Of a DNA stretch of 11,284 nucleotides, positions 1 through 5,370 are shown piece by piece. The notes beneath the pieces were generated by a model, which was not told the origin of the DNA, did not search any database, and saw nothing but the letters and a program-made list of their open reading frames with translations. Within the stretch, counting starts at the first letter, position 1; each line of letters starts with the position of its first letter. Source of the DNA: an uncultured Streptococcus sp. (GTDB taxonomy: Bacteria; Bacillota; Bacilli; Lactobacillales; Streptococcaceae); contig CAJZGQ010000024.1 in assembly GCA_916048115.1 (NCBI GenBank), forward strand, positions 1 through 11,284, written 5' to 3'. The position numbers and the translations under genes are program-made.

Positions 1-1518
1 GATCGTGCAAATGCCCTTGCAAGTGTACAAGGGACAGCAGCCTATCAAGCAATGACAGCTGATCAACAAGCGGAAATCAGTGCGGCAATCTCATCGAGCC
101 CAAGCTCGAGTGAAACGGCGGCTCAAGGAATCTTGACTACGATTCAAACGATCCAAAGTAATTTGAATACAGGAAATAACTTGACACAACTGCAAACTGC
201 AGCCAATCAAGTTTTACCGACAGCTTCTTCAACCTTGACAGACTTGTCAAGTGGCTTGTCTAAAATCCAATCCGCAGTTAGTGGACAATTGTTACCAGCT
301 AGTCAAACCATCAGTCAAGGAATCGGCGCTTATACAGCTGGTGTTGATAAAATCGCTAGTGGGGCAAGCCAACTTCAGACCAATAGTAGCACTTTAACGG
401 ATGGTGCTAGTCAGTTAGCAGCAGGTGTTGGCCAACTAGATAGTAAATCATCGGAATTGCTTGCAGGAAGTAATCAATTAACTTCTGGACTAGGTGAGTT
501 AAATGGTAAGATGCCTGCTTTGACATCAGGTATGAATCAACTGGCTTCAGGAGCAACACAATTAACAGGTAAGTCTGGTGAATTGGTTGCTGGAGCTGAA
601 AAATTAGCTGATGGTGTAGGGCAATTGAACAGCAAAACTCCAGAGTTGGCAGGTGGTGTCAATAAACTTGTCACAGGTGTCAACCAGTTGACAGAGAAAT
701 CAGGTCAATTGGTGACGGGGGCTGATAAACTAGCTGACGGAGCAAATCAAATCTCAGAAGGATCCAGCAAATTAGCAACGGGTGGCCAAACATTGACAAA
801 CGGTTTAGGTGAATTAGCAACAGGAAGCCAAACCTTGAGTCAAGGATTAAACGATGCTAAGGGACAATTGAATGCTGCTACAACTGAAAAAGAAAACGCA
901 AAAACCTTAGCCAATCCTGTTACGACTTCTAAAACAGATCAAGATAATGTCCCTGTAAATGGGGTCGGAATGGCTCCTTATATGATCTCTGTAGCACTCT
1001 TTGTTTGTGCCTTGTCAACCAATATGATCTTTGCAAAATTGCCATCCGGTCGTCATCCTGAAAGTCGTTGGGCATGGTTTAAATCTCGCTTTGAGGTCAA
1101 TGGAACCATTGCGGTGGTTGCAGGAATCTTGGTCTATGGTGCTGTTCACTTGATTGGTTTATCTGCCAATCATGAGATGGCTACCCTCTTCCTTTGTGTG
1201 ATCGGTAGTGTGGCCTTCATGTCTATCGTGACCGCTTTAACAACGTGGCAAAGAAAGGTCGGTGCTTTCCTCTCGTTGATCCTCTTGCTCTTGCAATTGG
1301 CTTCTAGTGCAGGAACTTATCCTCTTGCTTTGACAAATGGATTTTTCCAAGCCATTCATCCATTCTTGCCAATGAGCTATACCGTCTCTGGTCTTCGTCA
1401 AACGATTTCGATGACAGGAGAAATTGGAAATCAAGTGGTCTTTCTTTTGATGACCATTGCTCTATTTGCGGGACTAGGGATGTGGTTTTACAATCCAAAA
1501 AAATATGAAGAGGACTAA
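1..1518 (+). CDS. Pip/YhgE family membrane protein, C-terminal part (5' end cut by window edge)
   Basis: The reading frame is open from base 1, so this is a fragment of 505 residues; the first in-frame ATG at 52 is internal, not a start. It begins in a polar Ser/Thr/Gln-rich region and continues into a repeat stalk of 21-residue units with Leu at unit positions 4, 11 and 18 and Gly at 14 and 21 (window residues about 122-282). About five hydrophobic helices follow at residues 325-345, 368-387, 393-412, 420-440 and 478-497. The segment between the last two, with HPFLPMSYTVSGLR, is typical of the Pip/YhgE C-terminal domain, which resembles ABC-2 permeases. Complete family members usually have one N-terminal helix, an extracellular coiled-coil stalk and this C-terminal membrane domain, so roughly 300-400 residues are missing upstream. 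Relatives include lactococcal Pip, a phage c2 receptor, and B. subtilis YueB, the SPP1 receptor linked to type VII secretion. The native role here is unknown. A strong terminator follows the stop codon. Confidence 0.9.
   Translation, partial: DRANALASVQGTAAYQAMTADQQAEISAAISSSPSSSETAAQGILTTIQTIQSNLNTGNNLTQLQTAANQVLPTASSTLTDLSSGLSKIQSAVSGQLLPASQTISQGIGAYTAGVDKIASGASQLQTNSSTLTDGASQLAAGVGQLDSKSSELLAGSNQLTSGLGELNGKMPALTSGMNQLASGATQLTGKSGELVAGAEKLADGVGQLNSKTPELAGGVNKLVTGVNQLTEKSGQLVTGADKLADGANQISEGSSKLATGGQTLTNGLGELATGSQTLSQGLNDAKGQLNAATTEKENAKTLANPVTTSKTDQDNVPVNGVGMAPYMISVALFVCALSTNMIFAKLPSGRHPESRWAWFKSRFEVNGTIAVVAGILVYGAVHLIGLSANHEMATLFLCVIGSVAFMSIVTALTTWQRKVGAFLSLILLLLQLASSAGTYPLALTNGFFQAIHPFLPMSYTVSGLRQTISMTGEIGNQVVFLLMTIALFAGLGMWFYNPKKYEED
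364..846 (+). repeat. Tandem 63-bp (21-residue) coding repeats in the Pip/YhgE stalk
   Basis: Seven consecutive units of exactly 21 residues run from 364 to 804, followed by a 14-residue partial unit to 846. Unit starts in order are ASQLQ, VGQLD, LGELN, ATQLT, VGQLN, VNQLT and ANQIS, then the partial LGELA. Each unit is three heptad-like blocks with Leu at 4, 11 and 18 and Gly at 14 and 21. At DNA level the units have diverged, but units three and five remain clearly similar (ELVAG...KLADG against QLVTG...KLADG), suggesting duplication of a two-unit, 42-residue block. The regular Leu/Gly spacing predicts an extended alpha-helical coiled-coil stalk outside the membrane. Confidence 0.85.
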
Positions 1519-1526
1519 TCGTCAAG

Positions 1527-1559
1527 AACTCTCAACTCATTTGGAGTTGAGAGTTTTTT
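1527..1559 (+). terminator. Rho-independent terminator of the Pip/YhgE gene
   Basis: A perfect 12-bp stem (AACTCTCAACTC at 1527-1538, matched by GAGTTGAGAGTT at 1544-1555) encloses a 5-nt loop and runs into a T tract ending at 1559. It starts 8 bases after the stop codon. Confidence 0.93.
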
Positions 1560-1574
1560 GTTTCATGTGAAACA
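1559..1574. promoter_or_regulatory. parS-like palindrome (candidate ParB/Spo0J site)
   Basis: TGTTTCATGTGAAACA differs from the Firmicute parS consensus TGTTTCACGTGAAACA at one central base (C to T at 1566). It is intergenic, between two converging terminators. The symmetry extends to 11-bp arms (1555-1565 and 1568-1578), but the outer bases are the T tracts of the two terminators, so only the inner 16 bases count as evidence. Known parS sites cluster near the origin, and from memory the dlt operon of S. pneumoniae TIGR4 (SP_2173-2176) lies close to it. The central mismatch could weaken binding. Confidence 0.45.
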
Positions 1575-1601
1575 AAAATTCTCGCTTGTTTAAGCGAGAA
1601 T
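1572..1601 (-). terminator. Rho-independent terminator of the small lipoprotein gene
   Basis: Read on the minus strand, a 10-bp stem (ATTCTCGCTT / AAGCGAGAAT, 1601-1592 with 1587-1578) has a 4-nt loop and is followed by TTTTTGTT (1577-1570). It begins 5 bases after the stop codon of the minus-strand gene and converges with the Pip/YhgE terminator. Confidence 0.9.
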
Positions 1602-1606
1602 ATTCA

Positions 1607-2269
1607 TTATTTAAAGAAGACAACATCAGGATTTGGCGTAATATAGAGAAGTTGGTCGTTTTCAAAGACCAGTTGGATGGTCTTGTTTTTATAGGTGTAA
1701 ATGGTGTAATCTACTCCGAATTTAGAAGCTTGTTTCAGATCAACTGCCCCCAATAAAAAGGCATGAGCTTGTTCTTCTGTAATTTTCCCCTTACGGTAGA
1801 GATTTTTAATATTTTCTAGTTCAATATTTTGAAAAGATTCGCTAATATAAGCAGGGTCTGTTATTTGTTTCTCTGGATTTCCAAGGATTTTTTGGACAAG
1901 AGCAGTGGTATACCCTTCATAATCCGGCGTTTGTACAAAAATATTGTCGTCATTTCTAGAGTAGGCTACTTTTAAGTTCCCTGTTGCATAAATTTTATCC
2001 TTGGGTGCTTCTTGGGCATTTCTAGGGAGCCCTTCGGTTGTGATGATGTCAGAAGTGGTCTCCGTAGTAGTTGAGGGAGAGCTAGAGGAATTACCTGTGC
2101 TAGTTGAGCTAGTTGAACGACTCGAGCTACTTTTTTTAGTGGTTTTCTTTTTTGAGCTGGTAGTAGTAGGCTCTTGTTTAAAATTGATCTTAAGGTCCGG
2201 CACACAGGCTGATAGAAAAAGAAGAGACAGCAAGAGTGTGAAGAAAAGAGGTAGTGTCTGTTTTTTCAT
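1607..2269 (-). CDS. Small streptococcal lipoprotein (possibly DUF4947 type)
   Basis: The gene encodes about 220 residues. The N-terminus has a lysine-containing start, a hydrophobic stretch rich in Leu and Phe, and a lipobox LSAC whose Cys is residue 22, so it should be exported, lipidated and cut at that Cys. A Ser/Thr/Lys-rich low-complexity linker (about residues 34-75) leads to a folded C-terminal domain (about 90-220) that ends in NPDVVFFK. The domain contains a YRKGKITEEQAHAFLLG segment of the kind seen in streptococcal lipoproteins of the DUF4947 group; that assignment is from memory. Two adjacent ATG codons are possible (2272 and 2269). I chose 2269 because AAAGGA (2280-2275) stands 5 bases before it and only 2 before the other. 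Function is unknown. It is followed by its own terminator, and its promoter probably lies at 2307-2336. Confidence 0.85.
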   Translation of the reverse strand: MKKQTLPLFFTLLLSLLFLSACVPDLKINFKQEPTTTSSKKKTTKKSSSSRSTSSTSTGNSSSSPSTTTETTSDIITTEGLPRNAQEAPKDKIYATGNLKVAYSRNDDNIFVQTPDYEGYTTALVQKILGNPEKQITDPAYISESFQNIELENIKNLYRKGKITEEQAHAFLLGAVDLKQASKFGVDYTIYTYKNKTIQLVFENDQLLYITPNPDVVFFK

Positions 2270-2306
2270 CATATTCCTTTCAACAAGTTGATTGATTTTC
2301 TATTCT

Positions 2307-2336
2307 ATCATAAAAAGAGTAACAAAAAAAGGTCAG
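2307..2336 (-). promoter_or_regulatory. Predicted promoter of the small lipoprotein gene
   Basis: On the minus strand CTGACC (2336-2331, 4/6 to the -35 consensus) is followed after 18 bases by TATGAT (2312-2307, 5/6 to the -10 consensus). The -35 element lies within the descending arm of the upstream gene's terminator, so the two signals overlap. Confidence 0.45.
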
Positions 2337-2353
2337 GAAGAAATCCTGCCTTT
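2324..2353 (-). terminator. Terminator of the Cthe_2159-like lipoprotein gene
   Basis: On the minus strand AAAGGCAGGA (2353-2344) pairs with TCCTGACCTTT (2338-2328), with one bulged A and a 5-nt loop, and runs into seven T residues (2330-2324). It begins 8 bases past the stop codon. Confidence 0.8.
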
Positions 2354-2361
2354 ATTTGTTG

Positions 2362-3609
2362 TTATGGATGTCCGCCTCCAGGTCCACCACCTTGAGGTCC
2401 GCCACCGCCGGGAGCACCACCGCCTCCAGGCATGGAATTGACAATTTCTGTTTGTTTTTCACCATTGATATAGATATCTCCACCGGTGTAGGTAGCGGTA
2501 CCATCAAAGTCGAATCCAGATTGACCTGTTAATTTAATGGTTCCTCCGGTAACGGTGATATTTCCATTCGAATCAATTGGATCGGTATCGCCTTGGCCAA
2601 CTTCAACGTTGAGGGTTCCACCATTCATAGTGAAGAAAATTTCATCTTGGTTGGCATTGGCATTGGCTGCATTGACACCATCATCGGTTGCATAGATGGT
2701 GATATCTCCACCGTTAATGGTGATCGATTTTCCTTCGAGACCTTCGACAGACTCGGTTACCTTATAGGTTCCGCTATCGATGATCAGATCACCAGAAGCA
2801 TGGATGCCATCGTCTCCTGCTGTGATGGTCATTTTGTTATCTGAAAGGTACATGGTTCCGACCGAAGTATCTTCATCATTATCCACCTTGACTGCATCTT
2901 CATCTGCATCGATGGTCATGGTCGTGCCAGTGATATTGAGTTCGTCATTGACATTGAAGGCATCTCCTACAGCCGTGATCTTATAGGTTCCACCTGTGAT
3001 GTGGAGGGTATCATTTGCCTTGATCCCATTGTTCTTCTTGGCATTAATATTGAGTGTACCTGAACCATTGATGGTAAGGTCTCCTTTAGAGAAGATGACT
3101 GCATCAGCATCTTCATCATTGTTTGAACTTGAATCAGACAAGGTATTGGTCGTGCCATCTGCTAAAGTGAGGTAGACATGTCCTGCTTTTGTAGCAGAGA
3201 TTGGTGCGTTGGTGTTGGTCATGGTAACGCCTTTCAAGACGATGTGAACATCATCTGAGTCACCTGCTTCGACCTTGATTTGAACCCCATCGGATTCACC
3301 AGAGATGACATAGGTTCCAGCCTTTGAGATGGTCACAGTTGATCCAGATACAGCTACGCCGTCACCTGATACACTTGCAGAAGATCCAGACAGTTTTACA
3401 GTAGAGGCTTTGCTTTCATCATAAGAGGTGTCCTTGTCCTTATCTGTAAAATAGTTGGAATTGTTTGTTTTATTTTTTGAAGTAGAAGTAGCGGTTGTTT
3501 GTGCAGTATTGCTTTTTGTAGCTGATTGAGATGATGCTTGGCTACACGCTGTTAGTAGGGTGAGGGTTGCGGCCCCCGTTAATAAAAATTTCCATTTGTT
3601 TGATTTCAT
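2362..3609 (-). CDS. Cthe_2159-like beta-helix carbohydrate-binding lipoprotein
   Basis: The 415-residue protein starts with a signal peptide and lipobox LLTAC (Cys22), so it should be anchored to the outer face of the membrane. A Ser/Thr/Asn/Lys-rich linker runs to about residue 65. Residues about 70-390 form a repetitive beta-rich domain of the Cthe_2159 family (PF14262, also annotated as a carbohydrate-binding domain), a right-handed beta-helix shown in Clostridium to bind plant polysaccharides and calcium. An acidic/Asn-Gly motif recurs roughly every 22 residues: DADAV (167), NNGIK (193), GDAFN (215), EDAVK (237), DDGIH (266), VEGLE (288), DDGVN (309), as expected for stacked rungs with calcium sites. 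The C-terminus is a Gly/Pro tail from about residue 394. The start is supported by GAGAGGA 7 bases upstream. It is divergent from the VTC/DUF4956 pair, with which such genes often associate. The true ligand is unknown; an endogenous wall or capsule polymer is more likely than plant material. Confidence 0.88.
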   Translation of the reverse strand: MKSNKWKFLLTGAATLTLLTACSQASSQSATKSNTAQTTATSTSKNKTNNSNYFTDKDKDTSYDESKASTVKLSGSSASVSGDGVAVSGSTVTISKAGTYVISGESDGVQIKVEAGDSDDVHIVLKGVTMTNTNAPISATKAGHVYLTLADGTTNTLSDSSSNNDEDADAVIFSKGDLTINGSGTLNINAKKNNGIKANDTLHITGGTYKITAVGDAFNVNDELNITGTTMTIDADEDAVKVDNDEDTSVGTMYLSDNKMTITAGDDGIHASGDLIIDSGTYKVTESVEGLEGKSITINGGDITIYATDDGVNAANANANQDEIFFTMNGGTLNVEVGQGDTDPIDSNGNITVTGGTIKLTGQSGFDFDGTATYTGGDIYINGEKQTEIVNSMPGGGGAPGGGGPQGGGPGGGHP

Positions 3610-3645
3610 GAGCTTTTCCTCTCGTTCAATTGATATGCTCCTAGT

Positions 3646-3702
3646 CTAAAGTTGCTAGCTGAAAGTTTCCTAAAGTTTTTCTGAAAGGAATCTTAACTTT
3701 AG
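3646..3702. promoter_or_regulatory. Array of CTRAAAGTT / AACTTTAG half-sites in the divergent control region
   Basis: The plus strand carries CTAAAGTT (3646), CTGAAAGTT (3659), CTAAAGTT (3670) and CTGAAAGG (3681), with AAAG cores 14, 10 and 12 bases apart, and an opposed AACTTTAG (3695-3702). Near-helical spacing in a divergent intergenic region suggests a binding site for a response regulator or similar dimer. The array lies 37-93 bases upstream of the minus-strand lipoprotein start, where its promoter should be. No confident -10/-35 pair for that gene could be found. The regulator is not identifiable from this sequence. Confidence 0.4.
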
Positions 3703-3722
3703 TTTTCTTTAAGTTTGGCTTA

Positions 3723-3751
3723 ATGACCAGTTAAGAAAGTCCCATTAAACT
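3723..3751 (+). promoter_or_regulatory. Weak predicted promoter of the VTC/DUF4956 pair
   Basis: ATGACC (3723-3728, 4/6) is separated by 17 bases from TAAACT (3746-3751, 4/6). A start near 3758 would leave a leader of about 65 bases. Both elements are poor, so activation by a regulator is plausible. Confidence 0.3.
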
Positions 3752-3822
3752 AGAAAACACGTAAGTCGTATCCATACTTACTGAAGATTAGAAGCAATAT
3801 CCCCCCTTAAAGGAGTAGAAAC

Positions 3823-4602
3823 ATGAAAAAAACAATTGAGACAAGTTTTAAACGAATCGAAACAAAATATATCGTCGCAAAAGATGACGTAAAAGACTTG
3901 ATCAAAGACTTAAAAGAATACGTCGTAGAAGATGATTACCCAACTTCAACTATTTCAAACATTTATTTTGATACGGAAAATTTTGAGGTCATTCAAGATG
4001 CTCTTGCGAAACAACACCGCCGTGAAAAAATTCGGATGCGGACTTATATAGAAACACCTCAAGCAGACAGTCCGGTATTTCTAGAGGTGAAGTCAAAAGA
4101 TGAAGAAGGAATTGGCCATAAATTCCGTCTAGTCGCTACTTCACAAGCCATTATTAACTTGATGACAGATGGGAAAGTAGATCATCAGATACAAGATCCA
4201 GACTTAGTGCAAGAGATTCAGAGATTGTGTAAACGCTATGGTCATCGATTGGAACCACGGATGTTCATTTACTATGATCGCTTGTCTCTCAAAGAAAAGA
4301 AATCCATTCAGGGCTATCCTTATCAGAAAATTCGCGTGACAATCGATCAAAACTTAGTCTTTCGTGATCAAGCTGTTAGTCTTTTTCATGGGAAGAAAGG
4401 AGAACCTTTGTTAGAGGATGACTTCGTGATTATGGAAATTAAGGCTCCCGGACAAGAACCTCAATGGTTAAAGGATATTATAGAGAAGTATGGTTTGGTC
4501 AAGCAGAAATTTTCAAAATATAGCTGTGCTTATCATAAATCACAAGGATTGGATTATGCCCCAAGACCAGTGGAAGAAACGGTAGGTGCTGCCTATGTCT
4601 AA
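3823..4602 (+). CDS. VTC-domain polyphosphate polymerase-like protein
   Basis: This 259-residue protein has the VTC domain (PF09359), the catalytic tunnel fold of yeast Vtc4, which builds polyphosphate from ATP; the fold belongs to the triphosphate tunnel metalloenzymes. Conserved charged motifs appear in the expected order: ExKY (E13, K15, Y16), IYFDT (48-51), KIRMR (K69, R71, R73), LEVKSK (E88, K90, K92), PRM...YYDR (R146, R153), RVTID (R171, D175), MEIK (E205, K207) and KFSKYxxxY (K229, K232, Y233, Y237). These basic residues and glutamates should line the tunnel and bind nucleotide, polyphosphate and metal. There is no SPX domain, signal peptide or membrane helix, so it is cytosolic and probably docks on the DUF4956 protein encoded by the overlapping downstream gene. 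AAAGGAG 7 bases upstream fixes the ATG. Polymerase activity is inferred; bacterial members coupled to DUF4956 are little studied and might act on another substrate. Confidence 0.88.
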   Translation: MKKTIETSFKRIETKYIVAKDDVKDLIKDLKEYVVEDDYPTSTISNIYFDTENFEVIQDALAKQHRREKIRMRTYIETPQADSPVFLEVKSKDEEGIGHKFRLVATSQAIINLMTDGKVDHQIQDPDLVQEIQRLCKRYGHRLEPRMFIYYDRLSLKEKKSIQGYPYQKIRVTIDQNLVFRDQAVSLFHGKKGEPLLEDDFVIMEIKAPGQEPQWLKDIIEKYGLVKQKFSKYSCAYHKSQGLDYAPRPVEETVGAAYV

Positions 4603-5278
4603 TCTATTTGATTCTATTTTTAATAATGCCACAGCAACGGTGGATCCTTTGCGCTTACTGCTGGCCCTTTTGATCAGCCTCTTTCTAGGAATGGCCCTAT
4701 CTTGGACCTATAAATACCGGACACTGTACACTCGAGAGTTTGTCATTAGTTTGACCTTGCTTCCTTGTATGATGACCTTAGTGATCTTTTTGGTCAATGG
4801 AAGTTTGGGAACCTCGATTGCAGTGGCAGGGACCTTTAGTTTGATTCGTTTCCGGTCAGCTACGAGTGGTTCGAGAGAGTTGATTGCGATTTTTCTAGCC
4901 ATGATTATAGGACTAGCAGCAGGATCGGGCTATCTTTTATTGGCCATTTTATCAACCCTCTCTTTACTAGGGGTTTGGCTTGTATTGGAGAACAAACAGA
5001 GTAAGGCAGATCATCAACGGCGCCGTCATTTGACCATTACAGTCTCAAAACAAGATGCTGTTGCAGAACAAATCAGTCAGTTGTTAGACCAAAGTTGTTC
5101 AGAAGTTGACTTTATTTCTGTAACAACGGCCCAAGCTGGAGAACAACTGACCTTGAACTATGAGGTGAATATGAAATCGAACATCGATGATTTTGCCCTT
5201 GCTAATCTATTGATTAACAAGATTGAAAATTGTGATGTTGCTCTGACAAAGAAAGCCAAGAAAAGAAAGAATTTATAA
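4595..5278 (+). CDS. DUF4956 integral membrane protein, partner of the VTC-domain protein
   Basis: From ATG 4595 the product is 227 residues. Hydrophobic segments at about 19-38, 47-68, 72-84, 96-112 and 113-131 make a four- to five-helix membrane domain. The signature GTFSLIRFRSATSGSRE (79-95) with R85 and R87 matches the conserved VRFR-type motif of DUF4956 (PF16316). A soluble C-terminal domain (about 143-215) has an alternating beta-alpha pattern and ends in a lysine-rich tail. The start overlaps the VTC gene by 8 bases, with TAGGTG just ahead; an in-frame GTG at 4586 would add three residues but has a poorer ribosome site. Tight overlap implies translational coupling and a complex. A role as membrane anchor, channel or exporter for the polymerase product is inference. 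A strong terminator follows at once, so the pair forms a two-gene operon. Confidence 0.87.
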   Translation: MSNLFDSIFNNATATVDPLRLLLALLISLFLGMALSWTYKYRTLYTREFVISLTLLPCMMTLVIFLVNGSLGTSIAVAGTFSLIRFRSATSGSRELIAIFLAMIIGLAAGSGYLLLAILSTLSLLGVWLVLENKQSKADHQRRRHLTITVSKQDAVAEQISQLLDQSCSEVDFISVTTAQAGEQLTLNYEVNMKSNIDDFALANLLINKIENCDVALTKKAKKRKNL

Positions 5279-5280
5279 CT

Positions 5281-5306
5281 ACTATCCTACTTTAGGATAG
5301 TTTTTT
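5281..5306 (+). terminator. Terminator of the VTC/DUF4956 operon
   Basis: A 9-bp perfect stem (ACTATCCTA 5281-5289 with TAGGATAGT 5293-5301) has a CTT loop and ends in TTTTTT. It begins 2 bases after the stop codon. Confidence 0.92.
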
Positions 5307-5311
5307 AGGAT

Positions 5312-5343
5312 TTTAAGAACTTTTTAAGAAAAAGTGGTATACT
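5312..5343 (+). promoter_or_regulatory. CiaR-type activated promoter of the S41 peptidase gene
   Basis: TTTAAG (5312-5317), AACTT, TTTAAG (5323-5328) is an exact match to the streptococcal CiaR site TTTAAG-N5-TTTAAG. Nine bases later is an extended -10, TGGTATACT, with TATACT at 5338-5343. There is no good -35 hexamer; the direct repeat occupies that place, the known layout of CiaR-activated promoters. Transcription should start near 5350, about 20 bases before the gene's ATG. Confidence 0.8.
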
Positions 5344-5370
5344 ATTTCTAAAAAATTGAAGGAATCCTTT

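Noticed and set aside
2001..2291. Plus-strand open frame opposite the small lipoprotein gene.
   Set aside because: Antisense shadow of the Ser/Thr-rich linker; low-complexity Val/Glu/Leu product, no ribosome site of note, and the opposite strand has a clear lipobox gene.
3708..3724. TTTAAG-TTTGG-CTTAAT, a possible second CiaR site in the divergent region.
   Set aside because: Two mismatches in the second half-site and no -10 at the right distance on either strand; random AT-rich sequence could give this.
3801..3815. CCCCCC run next to the VTC gene ribosome site, as a phase-variable tract or anti-ribosome-site hairpin.
   Set aside because: Six C residues are too few for likely slippage, and pairing with AAAGGAG leaves too short a loop for a stable hairpin.
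4586..4594. GTG at 4586 as start of the DUF4956 gene.
   Set aside because: ATG at 4595 has a better-placed ribosome site and gives the usual short polar N-terminus; the difference is only three residues.
5356..5370. TTG at 5356 as start of the S41 gene.
   Set aside because: The AAGGAA ribosome site lies inside the five-codon extension and fits ATG 5371.
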